Positions 8,927 through 16,918 of a stretch of DNA of 42,381 bases are shown piece by piece. The stretch covers positions 1-42,381 of the forward strand of contig JAJZAH010000006.1 in the NCBI GenBank assembly GCA_021799535.1, given 5' to 3'. Made by a program: the position numbers and the translations under genes. The first letter of the stretch is position 1, and each line of letters opens with the position of its first letter. The notes beneath the pieces are model-generated. The model was not told the DNA's origin. It ran no database searches and worked only from the letters and a program-made list of their open reading frames with translations. Origin of the DNA: Nanobdellota archaeon (GTDB taxonomy: Archaea; Nanobdellota; Nanobdellia; Pacearchaeales; GW2011-AR1).

Positions 8927-9232
8927 ATGACTAAAGAAACAAGAGAAACTTTGTCTGCTTACCTAAGCGATGTCCCTGAAGACAGGAAATTTTGGTCTTC
9001 AGACGGGAAAATATTCAGAAACCTCTCGGACTTGGCAGATTCTTTCAAATCCATGAGCAAAAATACCTTCACATCACACGTGAATCAGGGTAAAAATGAC
9101 TTCGCAAAATGGATTTATGATGTCATAGGAGATGTAAAGCTTTCAGAGAGCTTAAGAGACACTACCGACATGAAGGAAACTGAAAAAAGGATTAAGGCAA
9201 GGATTGCTTCTATAAAAAAGGGAGCCCCTTAA
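8927..9232 (+). CDS. DUF5752-like protein, copy 2 (101 aa)
   Basis: Paralogue of the protein encoded before the ParA gene: FWSSDGKIFRNLSDLADSF, TFTSHVNQGKNDFAKWIYDVIGD and LSESLR align with YFYARDGNILKNMGDLLTF, TFSHHFNKEKNDFANW and LARKM. Shared core is about 70 residues; this copy has a longer N-terminus and lacks the PKKKS tail. Start ATG 8927 follows weak upstream signals. Six nt separate it from the GH15 gene. Function unknown; the family assignment (DUF5752) is from recalled pattern and should be confirmed by profile search. Confidence 0.75.
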   Translation: MTKETRETLSAYLSDVPEDRKFWSSDGKIFRNLSDLADSFKSMSKNTFTSHVNQGKNDFAKWIYDVIGDVKLSESLRDTTDMKETEKRIKARIASIKKGAP

Positions 9233-9238
9233 GTCTTT

Positions 9239-11203
9239 ATGACCAGACCAGTCATTTTGGGCAACGGCAATATGCTCGTTTGCCTCGATAAACATGCAAG
9301 AATACGTGATCTTTATTATCCGCATATAGGCCAGGAAAATCATGTGTCAAGCAGGACTCACAGGATCGGGGTTTGGGTCGGCGGGGAGTTTAGTTGGATT
9401 TCCGAGGAAGAGTGGGAATTGTCCCTGAAGTATAAGAAAGATACGCTTTCAAGCGACATAACTGCATATAGTAAGAAGCTAAAAGTGAGGATTTCCATGA
9501 ATGAAGCCGTTCACCACGACAAAAACATTTATTTAAGAAAAATCTGTATTGAAAACAGAGGCCAAATACAAAGAGATATCAAAGTTTTTTTTGGGCAGGA
9601 GTTCCAAATTTCTGAAACGAACATAGGAGACACCGCTTATTTTGACCCGCTGCTCCAGTCCATAGTCCACTATAAGGGAAGGAGATACTTTCTAATTGGC
9701 GGACAAATGGATGGGAAACCATTCAAAGATTATGCGACCGGTGTGAGCGGGACGGAGGATCATGTAGGAACGTATGTGGATGCCGAAGATGGGTTCCTGA
9801 GCAAAAATGCAATAGAACATGGATCGGTTGATTCTGTAATAGGATTCACGATGAATCTGAAAAAAGATGAATCAAAAAGGATAGATTATTGGATCATAGC
9901 AGGTAAAAACCATGGAGAAGTCGCGGAGCTTAAGAAATTTGTGCTAAAAAAAACTTCTGAGAAACTGATTGAAGAGACTGAAGATTTCTGGAAAGAATGG
10001 CTTGGAAAAAGCCCTATAAAATTCTATAATCTAAACGAAAAAATGAAAGACCTTTTCAAAAGATCCCTTTTGATAATCCATGCGCAGACTGACAAGAATG
10101 GCGCAATCATAGCTTCTAACGACACTCACACATTCAAGTTCAAGAAAGATACTTACAGTTACATGTGGCCAAGAGACGGCGCGCTTGTCGCTAGATCTTT
10201 TGATAAAGCAGGATATTTCGAGATAACTAAAAAGTTTTTCGATTTTTGCTCCGAAGTGCTGGAGAAAGAAGGATACTTGCTTCCAAAATACCGTCCTGAC
10301 GGGTCAGTTGGAAGTTCGTGGCATTCATGGCTTAGCTATGGGAAAGTGCAGCTTCCCATACAAGAAGATGAAACTGCACTCGTCTTGGATTCACTTTGGA
10401 AGCACTATACAAGATACAAATCGGGAAAGATGAAGGAAGCTTACGAGGTGTTCATAAAAGACGCGGGGGATTTTCTCGCAAATTTCAGGGATGAAAAAAT
10501 GAAGCTCCCGAAAGAAAGTTATGATTTGTGGGAAGAAAAATTAGGAGTTCATACATTTACATGCGCAACAGTATATGCCGGACTTGAAGCTGCAAAGAAC
10601 TTTGCGAGAATATTCGGAAACGAGCTTGATGAGGAGAAGTACTCAAAAGCTATGGAAGAAATAAAAAATGGGATACTGGAGTATTTATACGACCCTGAAG
10701 AAGGGCTTTTCATAAAAAGAATATATTATGATGAAAATGGCGAGATGGTAAAAGACAAAACTGTTGATATGAGCACTGTTTATGGCCTTTTCGAATACAA
10801 AGTCCTTGATCCAACTGATGAAAAAATAATAAAAACAATGGAAAAAACTGTGAAAAAACTTTGGTGCATAACCCCATGCGGAGGAATCTCAAGATATGAA
10901 AATGATAATTATTACAGAGTCTCAAGAGATGCCCCCCCAAATCCCTGGTTTATCTCCACGTTCTGGCTTGCGGAATATTACATTGCAAAAGCTAAAAAGA
11001 CAGAAGATCTCAAGCCGGCTGAGGACCTCTTGAACTGGGCAACACAAAGGGCGCTCCCCTCAGGGATATTATCAGAACAGCTTAACCCTTACACAGGAGA
11101 GCACCTGTCCGTATCCCCTCTCACATGGAGCCATGCAGGATTCATAATAGCAGTCATAAAATACGTCGACAAATATGAAAAACTCACCAGGCAATCAGGA
11201 TAA
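9239..11203 (+). CDS. GH15 glucoamylase / glucodextranase-like enzyme
   Basis: Exo-acting alpha-glucan hydrolase, 654 aa, with the archaeal/bacterial GH15 architecture: N-terminal beta-sandwich (about 1-265) and C-terminal (alpha/alpha)6 barrel (about 285-650). Barrel motifs include YMWPRDGA, SSWHSW, DLWEEKLGVHTFT holding the general acid (E432/E433) and GILSEQLNPYTGEH with the general base E613. There is no signal peptide, so it acts in the cytosol, releasing glucose from internal glucan. It is the last gene of the operon begun by the glycosyltransferase, 6 nt after the second DUF5752-like gene. A trehalase activity, known for some archaeal GH15 enzymes, is possible. Confidence 0.93.
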   Translation: MTRPVILGNGNMLVCLDKHARIRDLYYPHIGQENHVSSRTHRIGVWVGGEFSWISEEEWELSLKYKKDTLSSDITAYSKKLKVRISMNEAVHHDKNIYLRKICIENRGQIQRDIKVFFGQEFQISETNIGDTAYFDPLLQSIVHYKGRRYFLIGGQMDGKPFKDYATGVSGTEDHVGTYVDAEDGFLSKNAIEHGSVDSVIGFTMNLKKDESKRIDYWIIAGKNHGEVAELKKFVLKKTSEKLIEETEDFWKEWLGKSPIKFYNLNEKMKDLFKRSLLIIHAQTDKNGAIIASNDTHTFKFKKDTYSYMWPRDGALVARSFDKAGYFEITKKFFDFCSEVLEKEGYLLPKYRPDGSVGSSWHSWLSYGKVQLPIQEDETALVLDSLWKHYTRYKSGKMKEAYEVFIKDAGDFLANFRDEKMKLPKESYDLWEEKLGVHTFTCATVYAGLEAAKNFARIFGNELDEEKYSKAMEEIKNGILEYLYDPEEGLFIKRIYYDENGEMVKDKTVDMSTVYGLFEYKVLDPTDEKIIKTMEKTVKKLWCITPCGGISRYENDNYYRVSRDAPPNPWFISTFWLAEYYIAKAKKTEDLKPAEDLLNWATQRALPSGILSEQLNPYTGEHLSVSPLTWSHAGFIIAVIKYVDKYEKLTRQSG

Positions 11204-11267
11204 TCTTTCCGGCATAATGCATTATCACAAGGTTTAAAAATAAAATTGGGCATTCAGTCTAATAAAT

Positions 11268-11339
11268 GCTCACGTGGTCTAACGGCTATGACGCTAGCCT
11301 GTCGCGCTGGAAACCCGAGTCCGACTCTCGGCGTGGGCG
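11268..11339 (+). tRNA. trnD-GTC: tRNA-Asp (anticodon GTC)
   Basis: A complete cloverleaf can be drawn: acceptor GCTCACG/CGTGGGC with one G-T pair, D arm closed by GTC/GAC around a GG-containing loop, anticodon stem CTAGC/GCTGG with loop CTGTCGC giving anticodon GTC, short variable loop AAAC, T arm CCGAG/CTCGG with loop TCCGACT, discriminator G. No intron, no encoded CCA. A TATA-like TTTAAAAATAAA lies about 25-35 nt upstream and a T run (11366-11371) follows, a possible transcript end. Confidence 0.95.
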
Positions 11340-11479
11340 TCTCCTGTAATACGTAACGTACTGACTTTTTTCGTGGGTTATATACCCATGATGACTACAA
11401 AAAGGCATGGACATACATCGCAGATTATAGACTAAGGAAATATCACTTTACTTAATAATCGTTGTATTAAAAATGAGGA

Positions 11480-11779
11480 TTATATTTTATTCTTATATTC
11501 CCATGCTAAAACTGAGACGAGGATAAAATCCGCAAGCAAGATAAAAGTCTCGATAGGAACAAAGCCCATTTTTATTCCCGTAAGGCATTGATTATTATAC
11601 CACCAATGTCCCCGCGCTATCGCAAGATTGTCCCATATCAAGACGAGGATAAATCCGAAAACATAAGTGAACAGGAGGGCTTTCCATTTTTTAAAAATTC
11701 TCCCACCAAGGGCGAATCTATCCACCAAAAAAGCAATAATCAAAATCCCGAATGTAATAAACAGATATTCATATGCCAT
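11480..11779 (-). CDS. crtYd: Lycopene cyclase domain protein, CrtYd-like half
   Basis: 99-aa membrane protein with three predicted helices. The segment WDNLAIARGHWWYNNQCLTGIKMGFVPIETFILL matches the lycopene cyclase domain hallmark (WDxxAxxxGxWxYxxxxxxGIxxxxxPxEE), although the second Glu of PxEE is Thr here (PIET). In actinobacteria CrtYc and CrtYd form a heterodimeric beta-cyclase and in archaea and fungi the halves are often fused; here they remain separate. ATG 11779 is chosen; the reading frame extends to 11812. The start overlaps the CrtYc-like stop by 11 nt, suggesting coupled translation. Role: ring closure of lycopene in the membrane. Confidence 0.7.
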   Translation of the reverse strand: MAYEYLFITFGILIIAFLVDRFALGGRIFKKWKALLFTYVFGFILVLIWDNLAIARGHWWYNNQCLTGIKMGFVPIETFILLADFILVSVLAWEYKNKI

Positions 11780-12077
11780 AAAACACCTTCTTCCCAAGTT
11801 CCCAAAAAACAATGGAACCTATCGGGATAATGAACAGGATAAATAAAATTTCCTCTATCGGGAATATCCACACATAAGTGACCATTAATTTACTATTGAA
11901 TCCCCACCAACCGCTCAAAATTGCATAGATATCCGCGGGGGTGAAGATAATAGAACTTGCAAGAATAGCCAGAAAGATACGCCTTGGATTCTTGAAGATA
12001 TGAAGCTTAAATCTATAATTTACCAAAAGAGCGATTACAAAGACTATTATCTCGATTAAAAGATATTCCCCAATCAT
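11769..12077 (-). CDS. crtYc: Lycopene cyclase domain protein, CrtYc-like half
   Basis: 102-aa protein with three hydrophobic helices. It ends its core with WGFNSKLMVTYVWIFPIEEILFILFIIP, where FPIEEILF is the characteristic PxEE motif of the lycopene cyclase domain and ADIYAILSGWWGFN is the equivalent of DxxAxxxGxW. It is paralogous to the next gene on the same strand, as expected for the two halves of a CrtYc/CrtYd heterodimer. No phytoene synthase or desaturase is in the window, so the pathway must be encoded elsewhere or the domain serves another isoprenoid substrate. Confidence 0.72.
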   Translation of the reverse strand: MIGEYLLIEIIVFVIALLVNYRFKLHIFKNPRRIFLAILASSIIFTPADIYAILSGWWGFNSKLMVTYVWIFPIEEILFILFIIPIGSIVFWELGKKVFYGI

Positions 12078-12130
12078 AATCTAATTTATCAAAACCCTCA
12101 AATAAATAACTTTGGGTGAAAGATGCAGCC

Positions 12131-12466
12131 CTAATAGATCCAAAACACTAAATTATTTCTAAAAATAAACGCAAGGATCACAAATAAAACCAAGATAAGA
12201 ATAGATGAAACCGAATAATTATCTTCATGGGTTTTCCCGCCAATTATCAGATAGCCTAGCTCATCGATAAAAAACCCCAGTCCAATTGCATAAACAACAA
12301 GATTTTGGATAATGCCCCCGATTAAAGCAATAATAATCCCAAAAATATAATGATGAAACCTAAAACCCTTTACTGTTGGTGATGGAGTAGGTCTGAAATA
12401 AAGGAAAATCCTTATAATTATTATTGTTCCCAAAAAGATTAAGAAGAATTGCATGCCATTTTCCAT
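12131..12466 (-). CDS. Small membrane protein with HHY and GLGFFIDE motifs
   Basis: 111-aa integral membrane protein, three to four helices: an N-terminal helix (about 5-22), the motif FRFHHYIFGI beginning helix 2, the motif GLGFFIDELGYLI near helix 3 and a C-terminal helix. The polar residues HH and DE within membrane helices hint at metal binding or catalysis, but I cannot name the family. It is the first gene of a minus-strand group with the two lycopene-cyclase-like genes (53 nt gap), so a role in membrane lipid or isoprenoid metabolism is possible but only inferred. Confidence 0.65.
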   Translation of the reverse strand: MENGMQFFLIFLGTIIIIRIFLYFRPTPSPTVKGFRFHHYIFGIIIALIGGIIQNLVVYAIGLGFFIDELGYLIIGGKTHEDNYSVSSILILVLFVILAFIFRNNLVFWIY

Positions 12467-12559
12467 AATAATAAATAGAAATAAGATTTATATCTTTTAT
12501 CAAAACTGAGATAAATCCGCCCCAATTAAATTTTTATATCCCCGAGATTTCTCAAGAAA

Positions 12560-13000
12560 GTGATAAAAATTGTCAGGGCAAAAGTCGAGGATTCTGAAGA
12601 GCTAAGAAAACTTGAGACAAGAATCTGGAGAGAAAGAGTTACAAATAAATATGACCTTTCTGACATGATAAGATTTAGTTATGCTTACATTGCAAAAGAT
12701 GAGAATAAGACTGTTGGAGGCATATATGGATATAAAACCAAAGATGGTAAGTTTTATGTCTGTGATTGGTTTGTTGATAAGAGGTATAGAAAAAGAGGAA
12801 TTGGATCGAAATTGTATAAGAGATTAATTAAAGACATTAAGTTACCAATAGTTTCTTTCCTTGATCCAAACTACCCCCCGACAATAAAAGCCCATAAAAA
12901 ACTAGGCTTCAAAATATTGAAAAAGGTTAAAAACGCCTATGGCAGAATTAAGGGGCTTGAAGATGGTTACCAGCTTCTTGCTGAGTTGAGGAAAAAATGA
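12560..13000 (+). CDS. GNAT family N-acetyltransferase
   Basis: 146-aa acetyl-CoA-dependent acetyltransferase. Motif A is clear: CDWFVDKRYRKRGIGSKLYKRL, with the R/KxxGxG/A pyrophosphate loop; motif B follows as AHKKLGF. The acceptor cannot be predicted; RimI-like protein acetylation or small-molecule acetylation are both possible. It starts at GTG 12560 (a start within the frame at ATG is much further in and would cut the fold). A TATA-like TTTTTATAT lies about 25 nt upstream. Its stop overlaps the ATG of a decayed GNAT copy by 4 nt. Confidence 0.85.
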   Translation: MIKIVRAKVEDSEELRKLETRIWRERVTNKYDLSDMIRFSYAYIAKDENKTVGGIYGYKTKDGKFYVCDWFVDKRYRKRGIGSKLYKRLIKDIKLPIVSFLDPNYPPTIKAHKKLGFKILKKVKNAYGRIKGLEDGYQLLAELRKK

Positions 13001-13212
13001 AACTCCAAGTAAAAGATGCAAAAAGTGAAAATATAGAGCTCATAGTCTCCCTTTGGAATAGATTATGAAAATTACTCAGAAGTTACCGTCGGGTGAATAC
13101 AATATGTACATTATCAGGAATTTCAGAGGCAAAGGGATTGGGAATCTTCTTTTCGACAAATTTTAAAAACTTTGAAGCATTTTATAAAGTAAGAGGAAAT
13201 TCCAGAAAATGA
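12997..13212 (+). pseudogene. Decayed GNAT acetyltransferase
   Basis: Three short fragments in order look like pieces of one GNAT. Fragment 1 (12997-13068) reads MKLQVKDAKSENIELIVSLW, like a GNAT N-terminus. Fragment 2 (13065-13166, another frame) ends RNFRGKGIGNLLFDKF, a good acetyl-CoA loop. Fragment 3 (to the TGA at 13210-13212, back in the first frame) reads NFEAFYKVRG, like the C-terminal N..A..fYkk.GF helix. Only about 70 codons remain of about 145, with two frame changes, so an internal deletion and shifts have destroyed it. Both ends keep 4-nt ATGA overlaps with the neighbours, showing it once was part of the operon. Confidence 0.55.
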
Positions 13213-14711
13213 CTTTGGAATTAAGCATTTTATCTGAATATGTGAAGAAAGGAAGGCACAATAAACCTTTTTACAGCGAACTTTTTGGAGTTGTTTCTAA
13301 AGATAAACTTTTTATGAATACTTCACAAATTATACAGAGAAAATTATCCTTCACGGTGGCACCCTTTGAGGATGAAAAGACCGGAAAATCCGACTTAGCA
13401 GAGTTCATAGAAGAAAACTGGAAAGAATTCTACAAAACAAAAAAAGACGCGATTGAGGACTGGAACAAAATAAAGTCCAGGTGGATGAACAGCACTTTTA
13501 CCACAAGTGATGCAGTCATATTTCATCCCGATGGGAGTATTAAAATAATTCCAGATTATTTAACCAATAGACAGATCGCGCAAAAGCCCATTTCGGAGGA
13601 AGAATATTTCTCTCTCAAAGGGAAGGAACTGAAAAAGCACGAAATCGGAAAAATCAACGATTTTTTATCAGAAGATGAAGCTAGATCTAATCTTTTATGG
13701 AAGCTGCTTTCAAGAAATCAAAGTCTACTTGATAATTTCGTAGATTACGTTTTTTCAGATGGAAAAAAGGAATTCAGATACAATACTGCCATGGGGATTT
13801 TCCCGAAAATTGCAAAAGAGAACAGCTTGGAAATGAGATTGTGGCGCGTCAGAGGTGTTGGAAACAGATCAAGCCTCGACGCAATGGAAATTAATGATCC
13901 AAAAAACAATTTTGTCGGAGCAATTCCGGAAGTTATGAAATTCTATCTGAGACGGGATTTCAAAAACTTTGATGAGTTAAGGAAAAAAATTGAAACAACT
14001 GATAGAGATTACGGTGCGTCACCCTTAAAGCAATTTGCCCAAAAATATACCGGAATCGGTCTCGCACTTGCAATAGCTCTCCATCTCGTTGGAATCGGCG
14101 CTTTCTGGGGATTAAGATATTTCAGTCGTGAAGAAGAAAATAAAGCGCCTATTGTGATGCTTAAATACAGTGAGCTTGGACCTCCTCCTTCAATCACAAA
14201 TCAGCAGGCCATTCCTCAGATTGCCTTAAGCACACCAATGGCAAAACCTAACATAGGGATTCCGGTCCCAGTGCCCGACGCTCAAGTTTCGCCTGAGCAG
14301 ACAATTGCAACACAACAGGAACTAAGCAAGATTGCGGGTCCTGTGGTTCAAAGCACAGGTGGAAGTTCTATAGGAGTTTCTTTCAATCCTAACAGCCTCA
14401 AAGTTGAAGACAACACTCCCCCACCAGATTTCGTCCCGGTCGAAAAGGAACCGGCGGTAATAAAGAACGTGACACCAAAGTATCCTGAGCTCGCACAAAG
14501 AGCAGGCATAGAAGGTAGAGTGTGGGTCAAAGTCTGGGTCGACAAAACCGGAAAACCAAGAAAAGCTGTAATTCTCAAAAGTGATGCCGAAATATTTAAT
14601 CAGGCGGCTGAAGCAGCGGCAATGCAGGACCGCTTCACCCCCGCTATAATGAACAGGGGACCTGTAGACGTCTGGATAGTCATTCCATTCACTTTCAAGC
14701 TGCAGAAATGA
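13209..14711 (+). CDS. TonB-like energy transducer protein with novel N-terminal domain
   Basis: 500-aa protein. Residues 1-280 form a soluble domain I do not recognise. Residues 282-302 (GIGLALAIALHLVGIGAFWG) are one membrane helix with a central His, as in TonB anchors. Then EEENKAPIVMLKYSELGPPPSI and a Pro/Gln-rich linker (to about 420) lead to a complete TonB C-terminal domain (about 420-500) with PKYPELAQRAGIEGRVWVKVWVD and FTPAIMNRGPVDVWIVIPFTF. In bacteria TonB couples the inner-membrane proton gradient to outer-membrane transporters. No ExbB/ExbD is nearby. The linker and tail resemble Bacteroidota/Ignavibacteria homologues, so transfer is likely. A TATA-like TTTATAAAG at 13181-13189 fits a leaderless start. 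Confidence 0.85.
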   Translation: MTLELSILSEYVKKGRHNKPFYSELFGVVSKDKLFMNTSQIIQRKLSFTVAPFEDEKTGKSDLAEFIEENWKEFYKTKKDAIEDWNKIKSRWMNSTFTTSDAVIFHPDGSIKIIPDYLTNRQIAQKPISEEEYFSLKGKELKKHEIGKINDFLSEDEARSNLLWKLLSRNQSLLDNFVDYVFSDGKKEFRYNTAMGIFPKIAKENSLEMRLWRVRGVGNRSSLDAMEINDPKNNFVGAIPEVMKFYLRRDFKNFDELRKKIETTDRDYGASPLKQFAQKYTGIGLALAIALHLVGIGAFWGLRYFSREEENKAPIVMLKYSELGPPPSITNQQAIPQIALSTPMAKPNIGIPVPVPDAQVSPEQTIATQQELSKIAGPVVQSTGGSSIGVSFNPNSLKVEDNTPPPDFVPVEKEPAVIKNVTPKYPELAQRAGIEGRVWVKVWVDKTGKPRKAVILKSDAEIFNQAAEAAAMQDRFTPAIMNRGPVDVWIVIPFTFKLQK

Positions 14712-14963
14712 ACCTCTAAAAAGCTATCATAAAAATTTAGTCACATGAAAAAAAATTCCATTCAGCAATCTTAGATATATTCCCGACGTACATAAGTTGT
14801 AAAAAGATGTGAAAAATGCAAAAGATTCTTAAAAAAAGAGCATCTGAGAGATTTTATCAAAGAAATAAAATTTTAGTGATGTTAGTTCATGGCATATATC
14901 CTGGTCTTACACATCTCTAAAAATTTAGGCAATCCTTAAATACCTTCGGGTAAACTTATTTTA

Positions 14964-15329
14964 ATGACCGGAATAAAAACAAAAGTGACATGCCCCAAAT
15001 GCAAAGACAGTTTTGATTATGAGTTTGTTCCCGGCGCTTCGCTCACCTCTGTGAGGCTGGGAAATTACAGATATATGAAATGCAGAAAATGCGGCAAATG
15101 GGCACTCTTCAATATGATTGAAAACCTCCCGCGGGAATATAAGAAGATTCTCGGGCTCTCAAGCATCCTTTTCGGATCTTTGCTGACTGTCCTAAGCATC
15201 CTGTTGATTATACAGGGCGATTTAAAAAATCTCCCTTATCCCGAGATAGTCGGCGTGATAATAGCTGCAGTTTCCATGTTAATGATAATCTCAGGTGCAG
15301 TATCTGTATTCAGCGCTAAAAAGGTTTAA
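14964..15329 (+). CDS. Zinc-ribbon membrane protein, 121 aa
   Basis: An N-terminal zinc ribbon (CPKC at about 9-12 and CRKC at about 38-41) is followed by two membrane helices (about 62-82 and 92-116) and a short basic tail. The ribbon would face the cytosol or surface depending on topology. Function unknown; such ribbon-plus-two-helix proteins are common small membrane proteins in archaea. It stands alone between a noncoding stretch of 252 nt and one of 237 nt. TTAAATACC about 25 nt before the ATG may be its promoter. Confidence 0.75.
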   Translation: MTGIKTKVTCPKCKDSFDYEFVPGASLTSVRLGNYRYMKCRKCGKWALFNMIENLPREYKKILGLSSILFGSLLTVLSILLIIQGDLKNLPYPEIVGVIIAAVSMLMIISGAVSVFSAKKV

Positions 15330-15566
15330 CCATTTTTATCCCCCTAAAAAGATTCTTTATTTTTGAGACATTCCATAACTAACCAAAAGCGTCGCTAATC
15401 CTGCCACAAATCTCAAAAGAATAGGCTGCCCATTCTGGCTGATGGTTTATATTATCCCGCCCATGATGGAAATCTCAGAAGATTCATTTGATGAGACTGC
15501 TTTGTTTTCGCTAATGTTCACCTTATCTTCAGAAATCTTTTTATATAAAATATCTAGATTGGATTC

Positions 15567-16256
15567 ATGGAGAAAAGTGAAATAGTTTATAGCATAACAA
15601 ACGCTGCTCCAAATTACAAGTGTACAAATGAGTCAATAGAAGCCATACTTTTGGGAATGGATGTAAAACCAGAAGACAATATTCTCTGTATAATGGGGTC
15701 CGGACAACAGGGGCTTGCTATGGCAGGAGAAGGGGCAAACGTGACACTTATAGAAAGAAGCAAATCACAAGCAGACTATTTTTCAAGACTGTTCTCTTTT
15801 CTCTCGGACGAAAAAAATCAAAATGAGTTGTGCAGGGACATTTTAGTGGAAATAAGCCGGGCGTACAAATCCCCAAAATCATACTTCTCCGACCTGAAGA
15901 AGATTGCAGATATAAGAAAAAACCTGTTTCGTATAAATAATCCCGGACAGACAGATATGTTCGAGGCAAAGAAAGGCATTTCAGGGTACAATAAAGTCTA
16001 TCTGTCAAATGCATTAACAATAGGGGAGATGTATTATCCGAGATCTCTCAGTGTCTTCAAGGATTTTGGCGGAAGATTCAAGGAAGGAACATTGTTTTAC
16101 GCCACAAGAAGGTTCACGGAGTCAGATGACGAAATAAAACCGCCGTTTTATATAGAAAAAACGCTTACTGAAATAGCACGGGAACTTGAAAGAAGCAGCT
16201 GGGATCCAAGAGTAATAATAAAAAACGAAAATTACAAGACTGTGGGAAGCTTATGA
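15567..16256 (+). CDS. Rossmann-fold, probably SAM-binding protein (BtaA/DUF3419-like)
   Basis: 229-aa protein with a methyltransferase-type core: VKPEDNILCIMGSGQQGLAMAGEGANVTLIERSKSQADYF gives the beta1-G-loop-beta2 acid pattern (G.G...L......V..IE.S), and YNKVYLSNALTIG plus FKEGTLFYATRR resemble the later strands. The general style (SGxxxL...a..V..iD.s..q...) reminds me of DUF3419/BtaA amino-carboxypropyl transferases, but identity is uncertain; DNA or lipid methyltransfer are alternatives. TTTATATAAA at 15540-15550 lies about 20 nt before the ATG, suggesting a leaderless mRNA. It is 47 nt upstream of the tandem-domain gene array on the same strand. Confidence 0.6.
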   Translation: MEKSEIVYSITNAAPNYKCTNESIEAILLGMDVKPEDNILCIMGSGQQGLAMAGEGANVTLIERSKSQADYFSRLFSFLSDEKNQNELCRDILVEISRAYKSPKSYFSDLKKIADIRKNLFRINNPGQTDMFEAKKGISGYNKVYLSNALTIGEMYYPRSLSVFKDFGGRFKEGTLFYATRRFTESDDEIKPPFYIEKTLTEIARELERSSWDPRVIIKNENYKTVGSL

Positions 16257-16303
16257 GATTCTAAAGACAAAAAATTAAAAAGTCAGGTGAATTAAAAAAG
16301 ATA

Positions 16304-16918
16304 ATGCCAACCGAAGAGAAGAGAGTTGATTCCCAGATACATTTTGAATTCGGCCCTGCTGAGCTTCACGAACTCAGCACACAGATAAAAAAGAGCATCA
16401 AAAGCGGAAAAATTCTCGACCTTCTTGACTTGACTCATAAAAACCTATTCTCAAAACCCATAGGTGAAAAGTATATTAATTATTTCCTTGATGTCTATCT
16501 GGAGAGAATGGCTCCTGACATTGAAAAAAATCTAAGAGTTTCAGAAGCCATTTATTACACTATAAGGCAGATGAACGAGGACTATATGAGAAAAGCCTTT
16601 GATTTCAGAAGCTCTCCGAAGTTCAGATTCAGACCGGAAAAGAAAAAGTCAAATTCCCTTGCTGATAAAGCGAAAGAGAGTGTTGAGAACCACACGATGC
16701 TCGAATTTTTAGACTCCTTTCACAAAGAATTATTTTTTGAGGATCTGAACGAAAGGTACAAAGATTACTTAATCGAAAGATATTCATTCCACAGAAAAGC
16801 CGGCAATGATGACCTGCATTCAAAAGAGGACTCTCTTGTAGATACTGCAAGGAAAATGAACGAGGACTATAAAGAGAAAAGCGGATCGAAGAAAGATCCA
16901 AAAAGAGGCTCCGTATGA
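16304..16918 (+). CDS. Tandem-array helical protein A, two units (204 aa)
   Basis: First gene of an array of paralogues. It contains two copies of a roughly 95-residue all-helical unit: unit 1 with LLDLTHKNLFSKPIGEKYIN, then IRQMNEDYMRKA; unit 2 with FLDSFHKELFFEDLNERYKD, then ARKMNEDYKEKS. The shared pattern is FLDxxHxxLFxxPLxxxYxxY followed 30-40 residues later by TxxKMNEDYxxK. No signal peptide, membrane helix or known catalytic motif. Highly charged, likely cytosolic. GGTGA at 16286-16290 precedes ATG 16304. It overlaps gene B by 4 nt. I know no matching family. Confidence 0.8.
   Translation: MPTEEKRVDSQIHFEFGPAELHELSTQIKKSIKSGKILDLLDLTHKNLFSKPIGEKYINYFLDVYLERMAPDIEKNLRVSEAIYYTIRQMNEDYMRKAFDFRSSPKFRFRPEKKKSNSLADKAKESVENHTMLEFLDSFHKELFFEDLNERYKDYLIERYSFHRKAGNDDLHSKEDSLVDTARKMNEDYKEKSGSKKDPKRGSV

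Noticed and set aside
11340-11479. tRNA 3' end as an integration (att) site
   Set aside because: No repeat of the tRNA 3' end and no integrase gene are found downstream in the window.
14796-14876. Short frame RCEKCKRFLKKEHLRDFIKE before TAG, zinc-knuckle-like
   Set aside because: No usable start codon, about 26 codons only; may be a gene remnant but too little remains to support a call.
15420-15530. C/D-box-like TGATGA and CTGATGG motifs suggesting a guide RNA
   Set aside because: Boxes are incomplete and not paired with clear D boxes at proper spacing.
15462-15590. 41-codon frame MMEISEDSFDETALFSLMFT overlapping the next gene start
   Set aside because: It spans the TATA-like box of the following gene and runs into its coding sequence; probably chance.
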